From Actinomycetes bacterium (lineage in GTDB: Bacteria; Actinomycetota; Acidimicrobiia; Acidimicrobiales; Palsa-688): a stretch of 55,424 bases of DNA. The DNA is taken from assembly GCA_021808665.1 (NCBI GenBank), contig JAKBBA010000026.1:1-55424 (forward strand). The letters run 5' to 3'. Shown here piece after piece: positions 1 through 7,861 of the stretch. The notes beneath the pieces are model-generated. The model had not been told where the DNA came from and made no database searches. It saw nothing but the letters and a program-made list of their open reading frames with translations. How positions within the stretch are numbered: the first letter of the stretch is position 1; each line of letters starts with the position of its first letter. The translations under genes were made by a program, and so were the position numbers.

Positions 1-1
1 G

Positions 2-172
2 TTGGGTGTCCGTCCGGCGGCGCCGGTAGTGGGTATCGCGGCGGCGCCTGGTGGCGGGTATTGGCTTGTCGGTGCTGACGGCGGGGTGTTCGCTTTCGGC
101 GGTGCGCCTTTTGACGGGTCGCTACCGGGCATCGGAACCAAGGTGTCCGACGTCACCGCCATTAGCTCCTAG
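2..172 (+). CDS. C-terminal end of a secreted repeat protein (partial)
   Basis: The frame is open from base 2 and stops at 170-172, giving the last 56 residues of a protein whose start lies outside the window. It contains [15 protein letters not shown] followed by GSLPG. This is one copy of a short Gly/aromatic repeat common in large exported proteins of Acidimicrobiia and related Actinobacteria. I know of no firmly assigned function. The protein ends about 20 residues after the repeat, so no further domain follows. It is a useful taxonomic hint. Confidence 0.7.
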   Translation: MGVRPAAPVVGIAAAPGGGYWLVGADGGVFAFGGAPFDGSLPGIGTKVSDVTAISS

Positions 173-181
173 CCTCGCGCC

Positions 182-778
182 ATGCTCGAACAACAAGCCG
201 CCCGCGGGCGCAGGTTGACCCCGCTGCGCCCCGAGGACCTCGACGACGGGCAGCGCCGCGTCTACGAGGCGATCACAGCCGGCCCGAGAGCGTCCGGGCC
301 GAGGTACTTCCCGCTGACTGACGAATCCGGCCGGCTCAACGGACCCTTCGACGCGATGCTGCGCTCAGCCCCTGTGGGCCTAGCTCTGCAAGAGCTCGGA
401 TCGGCGTTGCGGTACGGGACCGAGCTTCCCCCGCGCCTGCGGGAGCTCGTCATCCTGGCCGTAGCCGCAGCCGAGGACAGCGCCTTCGAGCGTTACGCTC
501 ACGAGGCCATCGCCAAGGGGGTCGGGCTCAGCGACCGGGAGCTGGACGCCGTCCGCGACGGCACCGAGCTGGGGTCAGGTGATCCGGGCGAGGAGGCCGC
601 CCTTCGGGCGGCGCGCATGTTGGTCGCCGAAGGGGATCTCGACGACGAGACCTTCGCCGGGCTTCTCGTGGCGCTCGGCGAACGCCGGACCTTCGAGCTG
701 ACCACCCTCGTCGGCTACTACAAGCTTCTCGCCCTGCAACTTCGGGTGTTCCGGGTCCCCCTGCCCGACACGGAGTAA
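182..778 (+). CDS. carboxymuconolactone decarboxylase-family (AhpD-like) protein
   Basis: The 198-residue protein has the all-helical CMD/AhpD fold. The core LPPRLRELVILAVA followed by an E-x-Y-x-H-like stretch (FERYAHEAIAKGVGLSDRE) lies near residues 80-120. The CxxC redox pair of AhpD peroxidase partners is absent, so it groups with the cysteine-free gamma-carboxymuconolactone decarboxylase-like branch. The ATG at 182 lies 9 bases after the previous stop. It sits just upstream of the aromatic catabolism genes and may belong to them, but the motif-bearing promoter at 838-854 separates it from them. The exact substrate is unknown. Confidence 0.75.
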   Translation: MLEQQAARGRRLTPLRPEDLDDGQRRVYEAITAGPRASGPRYFPLTDESGRLNGPFDAMLRSAPVGLALQELGSALRYGTELPPRLRELVILAVAAAEDSAFERYAHEAIAKGVGLSDRELDAVRDGTELGSGDPGEEAALRAARMLVAEGDLDDETFAGLLVALGERRTFELTTLVGYYKLLALQLRVFRVPLPDTE

Positions 779-837
779 CGGCACCAACCGGCGCGGGTTC
801 CTGTTGCGCCGTGGGCGGCCCACTCCAAGCGAATGTA

Positions 838-854
838 TTATGGCCATACCATAA
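838..854 (+). promoter_or_regulatory. inverted repeat / candidate operator, site 1 of the CATACC motif
   Basis: TTATGG-N5-CCATAA is a perfect 6-bp inverted repeat, 25 bases upstream of the alcohol dehydrogenase start. Its centre carries CCATACCATAA, which resembles sequences upstream of both bicupin genes and the TctA gene. Position and symmetry suggest a regulator binding site. No regulator gene adjoins it. Confidence 0.45.
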
Positions 855-879
855 GTCGAAGTGTGAGAGCGGAGGGTAA

Positions 880-1995
880 ATGCCTGAGAAAGTACTGGCG
901 GCGGTCCGTACCGCCCCGGGGACAACCACCCTGAGAGAGTTCCCCATGCCGGAGATACCCGCCGACGGGGCCCTCATGAAGGTGGAGGTCGCAGGGATAT
1001 GCGGCACAGACGTCAAGATGTACTCCAAGCCACCTTTCGCCGACCCGGTGATCATGGGACACGAGAACATCGGGGTCATCGTGCGCGCCGGCGCGCAGTT
1101 CGTAGCACGCCAGGGCTTCGGAGAAGGCGACCGGGTCTTCGTCGAGCACTACGTCCCCTGCCGGCGCTGCGAGTGGTGCAACCTCGGCCAATACCGCCAC
1201 TGCGAGGCGACCGACTGGCGCACCAACCCCGACGCCCGCCGCTACGGCTACACGTCGGCCGAGAACCCCTTCAACCTGTGGGGAGGATTCGCCCAGTACA
1301 TGTACGTTCCGTGGAACGCGGTGGTGCACAAAGTGCCCGACGGAGTGTCAGCGGAACTAGCCGGGATCGTCACACCGATGTCGAACGGCATCGAGTGGGC
1401 GCTCTTCGACGCCGGCGTCGGCTACGACTCGACGGTCCTCATACAAGGTCCCGGCCAGCAGGGACTCTCCCAGGTTGTGGCCTGCAAGCAGGCGGGCGCG
1501 TCGAAGATCGTCGTCACGGGGACCAGCCGGGACGGGGCCCGCTTGGAGCTCGCCCGCACCCTGGGCGCCGACCACGTGATCAACGTGTCCGAGCAGGACC
1601 CACGCGAGGCCGTAAGGGACATCACCGCCGGCAAGGGAGTCGACGTCGTCCTCGATTGCACCGCCGGTGCCGGGACGGCCCCCGTGCTGTTAGGCATCGA
1701 CGCCCTCAAAAGGCGGGCCGGGACCATGGTGCTGCAGGGGGAGATGGCGGCCTTCCCCGACTTTCCGATCAAGACCGTCACAGAGAAGGCGATCACGATC
1801 AAAAGCGCCCGCGGCCACAGCTGGAAGGCGTGCGAACTAGCTCTCGCCCAGCTGGCGTCGAAGCGGTTCCCGCTCGACCTGCTCACCACCCACAAGTTCG
1901 GCCTCGAAGACGTCGACAGGGCGATCAAGGCTGTCGGCGGCTCGGCGGAGGAGGGCGTCGTGCACGTCTCCCTTCTGCCCTGGGGCGACAAGTGA
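880..1995 (+). CDS. zinc-dependent alcohol dehydrogenase (MDR family)
   Basis: The 371-residue medium-chain dehydrogenase has the catalytic zinc motif GICGTD near residue 40 and GHENIGVI near 59. The structural zinc motif [15 protein letters not shown] (C-x2-C-x2-C-x7-C) lies around residues 95-110. A Rossmann NAD(P) domain follows, with a GPGQQG glycine loop near residue 192. It should interconvert an alcohol and an aldehyde or ketone in the cytoplasm. The start is ATG 880, with GGAGGG at 871-876. The stop overlaps the GTG start of the LigK-like gene, so the two are probably translationally coupled. The substrate is likely an intermediate of the local aromatic pathway, by inference from context only. 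Confidence 0.88.
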   Translation: MPEKVLAAVRTAPGTTTLREFPMPEIPADGALMKVEVAGICGTDVKMYSKPPFADPVIMGHENIGVIVRAGAQFVARQGFGEGDRVFVEHYVPCRRCEWCNLGQYRHCEATDWRTNPDARRYGYTSAENPFNLWGGFAQYMYVPWNAVVHKVPDGVSAELAGIVTPMSNGIEWALFDAGVGYDSTVLIQGPGQQGLSQVVACKQAGASKIVVTGTSRDGARLELARTLGADHVINVSEQDPREAVRDITAGKGVDVVLDCTAGAGTAPVLLGIDALKRRAGTMVLQGEMAAFPDFPIKTVTEKAITIKSARGHSWKACELALAQLASKRFPLDLLTTHKFGLEDVDRAIKAVGGSAEEGVVHVSLLPWGDK

Positions 1996-2750
1996 GCTCG
2001 CCTGCAGGGGAGTCCCCGGCTCAAGTGCCCGGGCCGCATTTTTCCGTGCGGGGTGCTCCCGCTGGCACCGTCGTACGCGGCATCAAGACCGTGCCCCAGG
2101 AGATCATCGACGGGCTCGGATCGGCAGGTGTCGCCACCGTGCACGAAGCCCAGGGCCGAACAGGCCTTCTCGACCCCCAGCTGAGACCGATCTTTCCCGG
2201 TGCGAGGATGGCTGGCAGCGCTCTCACGGTAAGCGTGCCGCCGGGGGACAACTGGATGATCCACGTAGCCGTGGAACAGGTAAGACCCGGCGACGTGGTG
2301 GTGGTGTCGCCCACGTCGCCTTGCAGCGACGGCTACTTCGGCGAGCTGTTGGCCACCGCGCTCGGCGCTAGAGGCGCCCGAGGTCTCGTCATCGACGCTG
2401 GCTGCCGGGACGTCGCCGCACTGGCGGAGATGGGATTCCCGGTGTGGTCCCGATGGATAAGCGCCCAAGGTACGGTCAAAGAAACCCTCGGAACCGTGAA
2501 CATTCCTATCGTCTGCGCCGGACAGGTGGTCCATCCCGGCGACGTCGTGGTCGCCGACGACGACGGGGTAGTGGTCGTCGAAGCGTCACGCTCCGGTGAG
2601 GTCTTGGACGCCTCCAGGGAGCGAGAGAGGCGCGAAGAGATCAGTCGGCAGCGCTACAAGAAAGGCGAGCTCAGCCTCGACGTGTCCTCGATGCGCGAGC
2701 GTCTGGCCGCCAAAGGATTGCGCTACGTGGACGAAGGGGAGCTGCGGTGA
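1992..2750 (+). CDS. ligK: LigK-like 4-carboxy-4-hydroxy-2-oxoadipate aldolase (RraA fold)
   Basis: Starting at GTG 1992, which overlaps the dehydrogenase stop, the protein has 252 residues. It carries RraA-family signatures: [13 protein letters not shown] near the N terminus, [12 protein letters not shown], then [20 protein letters not shown] containing the R-D metal/substrate pair, and [14 protein letters not shown]. RraA-fold aldolases of the LigK/HMG type cleave 4-carboxy-4-hydroxy-2-oxoadipate into pyruvate and oxaloacetate using a divalent metal. The gene directly behind encodes the preceding enzyme of that route (LigJ) and overlaps by four bases. That pairing is the main reason to prefer LigK over an RraA-type RNase regulator. 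Confidence 0.82.
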   Translation: MSSPAGESPAQVPGPHFSVRGAPAGTVVRGIKTVPQEIIDGLGSAGVATVHEAQGRTGLLDPQLRPIFPGARMAGSALTVSVPPGDNWMIHVAVEQVRPGDVVVVSPTSPCSDGYFGELLATALGARGARGLVIDAGCRDVAALAEMGFPVWSRWISAQGTVKETLGTVNIPIVCAGQVVHPGDVVVADDDGVVVVEASRSGEVLDASRERERREEISRQRYKKGELSLDVSSMRERLAAKGLRYVDEGELR

Positions 2751-3769
2751 TCATCGACTGTCACGGCCACTACACGACCGAACCACCGCAGTTGGGCCGT
2801 TTCCGCGCGTCGCAGCTCGAACGGGCCGGCGATCCGAGCCTGCCAGATGCGGCCCTTGAGGCGATCAGCGACGACGAGATCCGCGAGAGCGTAGAAGCCA
2901 ACCAGCTTCGCCTCATGGGCGAGCGTGGCATCGACCTGGTGGTGTTCTCTCCTAGGGCTTCGGCTATGGGACATCACGTCGCTGACCCGGCGGTCGCGGT
3001 CGGATGGGCCAGAGCCAGCAACGACCTCGTAGCGAGAGTCTGCGGGCTCTACCCGGAGCGTTTCGCCCCGGTCTGCCAGCTGCCCCAAACGCCCGGGGGG
3101 GATCTCGGGGACTCGGTCGTAGAGCTGCGGCGCTGCGTCGAGGACCTCGGGTTCGTGGGGACGAACCTCAACCCGGACCCATCGGGTGGCTTTTGGACTT
3201 CCAAACCGCTCACCGACTCCTACTGGTTCGAGCTCTACGACGCCCTGGTCGACCTCGACGTTCCCGCCATGATCCACGTGTCGGGCAGCTGCAACGAGAA
3301 CTTCCACGCCCTCGGAGCGCACTACCTCAACGCGGACACGACCGCGTTCATGCAGCTGCTCGAAGGGGATCTCTTCTCCCGGTATCCGACCCTGCGTTTC
3401 GTGATACCCCACGGCGGGGGGGCCGTCCCCTACCACTGGGGCCGCTACAAGGGTCTAGCAGCTCGAATGGGACGCCCGCAGATCGAAGGTCATCTCATGG
3501 GCAACGTGTTCTTCGACACCTGCGTCTACCACCAGCCCGGCATCGACCTTCTGTGCAAAGTCGTGGACCGGGGGAACCTGCTGTTCGGCTCTGAGATGCT
3601 CGGCGCTGTAAGAGGCGACAACCCCGACACCGGCTCCGGCTGGGACGACACGCGCCGCTACGTCGAACGAGCCGAGCTTTCAGGCGAAGACAAGGCTGCC
3701 ATCTACGAGACCAACGCCCGGCGGGTGTACCCCCGACTCGACACGATCCTCCGCTCGCAGGGCCGCTAA
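2747..3769 (+). CDS. ligJ: LigJ-like 4-oxalomesaconate hydratase (amidohydrolase superfamily)
   Basis: The 340-residue protein begins (GTG 2747) with [11 protein letters not shown], the N-terminal H-x-H metal motif of LigJ. It has a conserved HVSG near residue 178 and [14 protein letters not shown] near 225. Length and motifs match 4-oxalomesaconate hydratase, which hydrates 4-oxalomesaconate to 4-carboxy-4-hydroxy-2-oxoadipate in the protocatechuate 4,5-cleavage and gallate routes. The start overlaps the ligK stop. The two genes together give the lower half of the pathway down to pyruvate and oxaloacetate. A gamma-resorcylate decarboxylase-like relative is possible, but the LigK partner argues against it. 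Confidence 0.85.
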   Translation: MIIDCHGHYTTEPPQLGRFRASQLERAGDPSLPDAALEAISDDEIRESVEANQLRLMGERGIDLVVFSPRASAMGHHVADPAVAVGWARASNDLVARVCGLYPERFAPVCQLPQTPGGDLGDSVVELRRCVEDLGFVGTNLNPDPSGGFWTSKPLTDSYWFELYDALVDLDVPAMIHVSGSCNENFHALGAHYLNADTTAFMQLLEGDLFSRYPTLRFVIPHGGGAVPYHWGRYKGLAARMGRPQIEGHLMGNVFFDTCVYHQPGIDLLCKVVDRGNLLFGSEMLGAVRGDNPDTGSGWDDTRRYVERAELSGEDKAAIYETNARRVYPRLDTILRSQGR

Positions 3770-3802
3770 GCGCTCCGAGGCTGGCCCGGCGCCGGCCCTG
3801 GC

Positions 3803-4660
3803 TCAGCGCCAGTCGGCGTCGGCGAGGAAACCGGCCAGACGGTCAGCGACCCGCTGTTCGCTCTGGTCGCTCACTTCGACGTTCCAGTATTGACATATAG
3901 GTAGACATTCAGCCAAGTAGCGGGCGCCGGAAGTGGCGTGCGAGTCGTCGTCGCCGGGTAGGACCAGAGCGGGGATATCCAATGCCAGAAGGTCCTCCGG
4001 TTCGGCCCCGGGGACGGTGTCCCGGTCGAACATGAGCCGCGCCGTGCCGGCGACGACGGTCCTGTAACGCTCCAGGTCCGAGGCTGCGTAGACGGCGGCG
4101 AAGGCGGGGTCCGACGCGAGCAGCGGACCCCAAGGGCCGACCCTCGGCTCCGCGCTGAACGACCCGCCGGTCTGTCCCGCCAGCCCGACGACGGCTTCTA
4201 GACCTTCGCTCGCGGCGAAGGCGAGGTGCGCTGCCATGCGGGCGTGCTGAGCCAGCCGGTACTTCGCCCCACCCGCGGGGGAGAACAAGATCATCGATGC
4301 GACCATCGCCGGGCGTGACACTGCCATGGCGACGGCTACCGAGCAGCCTGCGCAGCCGCCCATCACCGCCGCTCGGCCGATCCCGAGATGGTCGAGAAGG
4401 GCGGCGCCCTGGGCTGCGTAAGCATCCCAACTGAGCCTCTCCAGCCGGCCCCCGGAGCGGCCGGCCTCTCTACGGTCGAACAGGACGCACGTGTTGGTGT
4501 CGCTCAGGTGGCGGACCATCTGCAGGTCCTTGTATCGACCGAAGGAATGCCAGTTGTCCAGCTTCGCGTTGAAGCCGCCGGGCGACAGCATGAGAATCGG
4601 AGGTCCTGAGCCGACCGTCTCGTACCACGTCGGGATGCCGTCCAGGTCGACGTAAGTCAT
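3803..4660 (-). CDS. alpha/beta hydrolase with Cys at the nucleophile elbow
   Basis: From ATG 4660 the protein has 285 residues beginning MTYVDLDGIPTWYETVG, a typical alpha/beta hydrolase first strand. A longer start at 4720 exists but adds an unlike tail. The elbow usually read as G-x-S-x-G is here GGCAG (residues 101-105), placing Cys103 at the nucleophile position as in dienelactone hydrolases. An acid-loop candidate, GDDDSH, follows. No His is seen near the C terminus where the catalytic base usually lies. It is convergent with ligJ and divergent from bicupin 1, whose promoter region it shares. It may hydrolyse a lactone or C-C bond in the pathway. Confidence 0.72.
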   Translation of the reverse strand: MTYVDLDGIPTWYETVGSGPPILMLSPGGFNAKLDNWHSFGRYKDLQMVRHLSDTNTCVLFDRREAGRSGGRLERLSWDAYAAQGAALLDHLGIGRAAVMGGCAGCSVAVAMAVSRPAMVASMILFSPAGGAKYRLAQHARMAAHLAFAASEGLEAVVGLAGQTGGSFSAEPRVGPWGPLLASDPAFAAVYAASDLERYRTVVAGTARLMFDRDTVPGAEPEDLLALDIPALVLPGDDDSHATSGARYLAECLPICQYWNVEVSDQSEQRVADRLAGFLADADWR

Positions 4661-4716
4661 GGGCGGCCACCGTCGGAGCTGGAGGAAGAGGAATGGGAGT
4701 GGCGTCCCTCCAAGTC

Positions 4717-4740
4717 CCATGGTAGATTCGTCATACCAAA
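4717..4740 (+). promoter_or_regulatory. candidate operator, site 2 of the CATACC motif
   Basis: The intergenic region between the divergent hydrolase and bicupin genes holds GTCATACCAAAGAC. A TGGTA upstream forms TGGTA-N9-TACCA. The core CATACC is shared with sites upstream of the dehydrogenase, bicupin 2/molybdenum hydroxylase and tctA genes. The site lies about 40 bases before the bicupin start. Confidence 0.35.
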
Positions 4741-4776
4741 GACTTTAGCTGAGGTTTGCGAACCGAGGAGGATGGC

Positions 4777-5796
4777 ATGGCCAAAGAAGGACGGGTATTC
4801 CTGAGGGGTATCACCTCGGAGAACTACGGGCTGAAAGAGTTCCGCTCCCAGCAGCTCGCCGCTCCCCGGGTCCGCAACGACAGCGTCGTCGTCGACGACG
4901 CCAAGGTCGGCCACTCCGGCGACTCGGACCAGTCCAAGACTTGGTGGCGCCTCGGTCCCGGCGACGAGCCGTTCCTCACCCAGACCGTGCAGGTCCACTT
5001 CGTGGCCCTGCCTCCCAAGAGCTCCAACCACGGGCACGGCCACCAAAACGAAGCGGCCTTCTACATCCTCGAAGGTGCTGGCTACGAGATCCACGACGAC
5101 AAACGCTACGACTGGGCGAAAGACGACCTGGTCCTCGTCCACACCGATTCGGTGCACCGCCACTTCAACCCCTACGACGAGCCGGCGCTCGCTTTGGTGG
5201 TAAAGGCCAAAGCCGCTTGGATGTACCTGGGTCTCATCCAGCAGGGCCGCAGCGGTCCGGTCGAGGACGAGTCGCGCTACTCCGAGCGCGTCGACTGGTC
5301 GGAGATCTGGACGCCGGGAGTGTTGGAACGCAGAAAGGTCATCAAGCCGTCGCAGACCACATGGCAGGACACGCCTCTCGGCAAGGTCCGTGTCATGACA
5401 GCGCCTGATGTCACCGACGCCCGCACGTTCTCGATGGACGTCTTCGAGCTCGAAGTGCCCGACGGGGGACACTCCGGGCGGCGCTGGCAGATGGCCGACG
5501 AGGTCCTCTACGTGCTCGAAGGTTCCGGCCACAGCCTCCACTGGGAGGTGCAAGCCGAGATAGCGGAGAAGTACTACGCGCGTATCGCCGTCGAACCGAC
5601 CCGGCACGAGTTCAAGGCGGGCGAAACGATCTACGTACCCCAGAACACCGTTGCGCAGCACTTCGCCGCCCCAGGTTCGAAAGTGCGGTTGCTTTCCGCT
5701 CAGAACCGGATCTTCAAGCTTCTCGGCTACGACCGAGTCGCCTACCTCGACGACGCGTCGGCGTCTGTGACTGCCGCCAGCACCGGAGCAGCCTGA
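4777..5796 (+). CDS. bicupin protein 1 (gentisate dioxygenase-like)
   Basis: The start is ATG 4777, preceded by GAGGAGG. The 339-residue protein has two cupin barrels. Cupin 1 (about residues 70-140) has a His cluster HGHGHQNE at 85-92 and a C-terminal His at 127/129, matching an Fe(II)-binding 2-His/1-Glu set. Cupin 2 (about 220-310) keeps YVLEG and His295 but has GHSGRRWQ where the HxH pair should be, so its metal site looks lost. Bicupins of this size include gentisate, salicylate and 1-hydroxy-2-naphthoate dioxygenases. No other ring-cleaving enzyme is encoded nearby, so ring opening is a plausible but unproven role. Confidence 0.75.
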   Translation: MAKEGRVFLRGITSENYGLKEFRSQQLAAPRVRNDSVVVDDAKVGHSGDSDQSKTWWRLGPGDEPFLTQTVQVHFVALPPKSSNHGHGHQNEAAFYILEGAGYEIHDDKRYDWAKDDLVLVHTDSVHRHFNPYDEPALALVVKAKAAWMYLGLIQQGRSGPVEDESRYSERVDWSEIWTPGVLERRKVIKPSQTTWQDTPLGKVRVMTAPDVTDARTFSMDVFELEVPDGGHSGRRWQMADEVLYVLEGSGHSLHWEVQAEIAEKYYARIAVEPTRHEFKAGETIYVPQNTVAQHFAAPGSKVRLLSAQNRIFKLLGYDRVAYLDDASASVTAASTGAA

Positions 5797-5855
5797 AACG
5801 TTCGCTGACCTTCGCTCTACACAGGGGCGTTTCGTGACAACCAAAGGAGAAGCCA

Positions 5856-6539
5856 ATGAGCACGCAAGGTGAGCAAGCGACCAGAGAGTGGCAGGACCGG
5901 CAGTTCGCAGAGGGGTGGATCGCTTCGGATCGTTTCGAGGACTTGCTGAGCCTGCCGAGACGTATGGCTGCCGCTCTGATCGCCCAGGAGCGGCCAGAGA
6001 CGACGGTTGTACTTGACGTGGCGAGCGGGCCTGGAGCGTTCCTGACGGCGGTGCTCGACGAGATCCCAGAAGCACGCGGGATATGGTCGGACGCTTCACA
6101 GGCGATGGCCGATGAAGCGCGGTCGCGCCTCGCTCGCTTCGGGGACCGGGTCGAGTTCCGAGAGGTGGACATGACCGCTCTTAGGTCAGCTGGACTGCCG
6201 TCTGGTCTGGATGCGATAGTCACGTCCCGGGCGGCTCATCACCTCGATCGGTCCGAGCTCGGCCGTTTCTACACACAGTGCGCCGAGCTTCTTGCTCCGG
6301 GCGGATGGCTGGTGAACCTCGACCACATAGGACCGTCGGAGGTTTGGGACCGACGCCTGCGGGCTTTGAGGCCCCGCTTCGTGCCGGCCGGAGGCGACGG
6401 CCCCAAACACCACCACAACTACCCCTTGACCAGCGTCGCCGACCATCTGGCGGCTTACGCCGAAGCAGGCATAGACGACGTCGAGCTGGTGTGGCGGGGC
6501 TTTTACAGCTGCCTCTTCATGGGTCGCAAGGCCGGATAG
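5856..6539 (+). CDS. class I SAM-dependent methyltransferase
   Basis: The 227-residue protein has the SAM-binding motif I VLDVASGPGAF near residue 51, an acidic motif II (IWSDAS), a post-motif VDMTAL, and LAPGGWLVNLDH in the motif III region. A good ribosome site (AAAGGAG) precedes ATG 5856. It lies 60 bases after bicupin 1 in the same direction and converges on the molybdenum hydroxylase genes. The acceptor cannot be told from sequence. In this setting a hydroxylated aromatic or carboxylate is possible, and a small-molecule O- or N-methylation is the general family role. Confidence 0.8.
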   Translation: MSTQGEQATREWQDRQFAEGWIASDRFEDLLSLPRRMAAALIAQERPETTVVLDVASGPGAFLTAVLDEIPEARGIWSDASQAMADEARSRLARFGDRVEFREVDMTALRSAGLPSGLDAIVTSRAAHHLDRSELGRFYTQCAELLAPGGWLVNLDHIGPSEVWDRRLRALRPRFVPAGGDGPKHHHNYPLTSVADHLAAYAEAGIDDVELVWRGFYSCLFMGRKAG

Positions 6540-6546
6540 GCGCTCG

Positions 6547-7416
6547 TCACCCGGCGGTGCAGGCGAGCAACGCCCTGCGGGTCCACACGGAGATCATCGC
6601 ACGCTTGTAGGCGGCGGAACCGAGCCGGTCGTCGATCGGCTCGGCGCTCGCTGCCGCTTGGCGAGCTATCTCGCTCACTCTTCTGTCGATGTCGGCGTCG
6701 CCGGGCGCAACACCCACCAAAAGCCCGGCTGCGTCGATGCTGAGAGCTGTTGAAGCGACTCCTGCCAGCGCTAGCTTTGCGTCTGCGATCGTCCCGTCGG
6801 CGTCGCAGGACACAGAGACCGAGACCCCTACCGTCGGGTAGTCGGCGACGCTTTGGGGGCTGAAGCGGCAGTAGCGCGTCCTTCGTCGAGCTGATAGGGG
6901 TATCACGACCCCGGTGATCAGCTCGTCGGGAGCTAGGCAAGTCTCCATGAAGCCAGTCGCCAACGCTGCCGCTGGAAGGCTCCGCTCCCCGCCCGGGCCG
7001 GAAAGTGTAACCAGAGCCCCGAGAGATATGAGCACGGGGGGAAGGTCTTGGCGGGGATCGCCGTGCGCGAGCGCCCCGCCGACGGTGGCGACCGAGCGGA
7101 CCCTCGGGTTCCCGACGACACCCGCAGCGTACGCTAGGGACGGCAGAGCAGCTCTGATCTCTGCGTGGCCGGCTATCTCGGCGAGGGTAGCGGCGGCCCC
7201 GAGGCGGACAGCGCTGCGAGAGGTGTCGAAGCTTATCGAACGCAGCTCTGGGATCCGGGCGACGTGCACAAGCTTGGAGGGCTCTATCAGCCTCTGGCCG
7301 ATCAGCAGGGCGACCGAGGTGCCCCCCGCTAAAACCGTCGCTTCACCAGACGCAATTTCTTCAAGGGCCCCCGCGACGCTCGTCGGGGATACGAACACCG
7401 CACGGTCAGCGCCCAA
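6547..7416 (-). CDS. molybdenum hydroxylase FAD subunit (CoxM/XDH-type)
   Basis: The 289-residue protein has the FAD-binding PP-loop of the xanthine dehydrogenase/CO dehydrogenase medium subunit (TVLAGGTSVALLIGQRL), followed by RSVATVGGALAHGDPRQDLP. A C-terminal domain resembles CO_deh_flav_C. TTG 7416 is preferred because GAGGA sits 8 bases upstream and it overlaps the small-subunit stop by 11 bases. It passes electrons between the [2Fe-2S] subunit and the acceptor. It is the last gene of the three-subunit operon and converges on the methyltransferase gene. Confidence 0.88.
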   Translation of the reverse strand: MGADRAVFVSPTSVAGALEEIASGEATVLAGGTSVALLIGQRLIEPSKLVHVARIPELRSISFDTSRSAVRLGAAATLAEIAGHAEIRAALPSLAYAAGVVGNPRVRSVATVGGALAHGDPRQDLPPVLISLGALVTLSGPGGERSLPAAALATGFMETCLAPDELITGVVIPLSARRRTRYCRFSPQSVADYPTVGVSVSVSCDADGTIADAKLALAGVASTALSIDAAGLLVGVAPGDADIDRRVSEIARQAAASAEPIDDRLGSAAYKRAMISVWTRRALLACTAG

Positions 7417-7861
7417 GGTAGGTCCTCACCGCTGCGACGATCGTCTCATAACCGGTGCAACGGCAAAGGTTGCCGTCCAGCCACTCGCGGATCTCCGAGT
7501 CGACGTCCGCTCTTGCGCCGACCCCCGCCAGCTTCGCAGCGGTCGCGGCCATGACCTGGCCGGGGGTGCAGATCCCGCACTGCATGGCTTCGCAATCGAC
7601 GAAAGCCTCTATCAGCCCGGGATCGGTTTCGGCTACGCCCTCCACGGTCAGGACCGCCGCCCCGTCGAGCGTTCCTACCAGAGTCAGGCATGCGCTGATA
7701 GGCCGACCGTTAGCCACAACGGTGCACGCCCCGCAAACTCCTATGCCGCAACCTTCCTTGGTGCCGGTCAGGCCCCGGGATCGGAGCCAATCCAAAAGGG
7801 TGGTGGTCGGATCCTCGTCCACGACGACCGAAGAGCCGTTGAGATTCAACTCCAGACGCAT
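7406..7861 (-). CDS. molybdenum hydroxylase [2Fe-2S] subunit (CoxS/XDH-type)
   Basis: The 151-residue small subunit has both iron-sulfur clusters. The plant-ferredoxin-type set is C38, C43, C46 and C58 (EGCGIGVCGACTV). The helical-domain set is C95, C98, C133 and C135 (QCGICTPG and LCRCTG). Length and spacing are typical. It lies between the catalytic and FAD subunit genes, with a one-base overlap upstream and an 11-base overlap downstream. Together the three make a heterotrimeric hydroxylase that inserts water-derived oxygen into an aromatic or heteroaromatic ring or an aldehyde. Confidence 0.93.
   Translation of the reverse strand: MRLELNLNGSSVVVDEDPTTTLLDWLRSRGLTGTKEGCGIGVCGACTVVANGRPISACLTLVGTLDGAAVLTVEGVAETDPGLIEAFVDCEAMQCGICTPGQVMAATAAKLAGVGARADVDSEIREWLDGNLCRCTGYETIVAAVRTYLGR

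Noticed and set aside
528..1079. 183-codon minus-strand frame over the CMD gene and dehydrogenase start
   Set aside because: Antisense to two conserved genes and rich in Arg/Pro, as is typical of shadows.
1422..2534. 370-codon minus-strand frame opposite the dehydrogenase and ligK genes
   Set aside because: Antisense shadow of conserved enzymes with no motif of its own.
4657..6099. 480-codon minus-strand frame opposite bicupin 1
   Set aside because: It is antisense to a well-supported cupin gene, with Val/Asp/Glu-biased composition and no family features.
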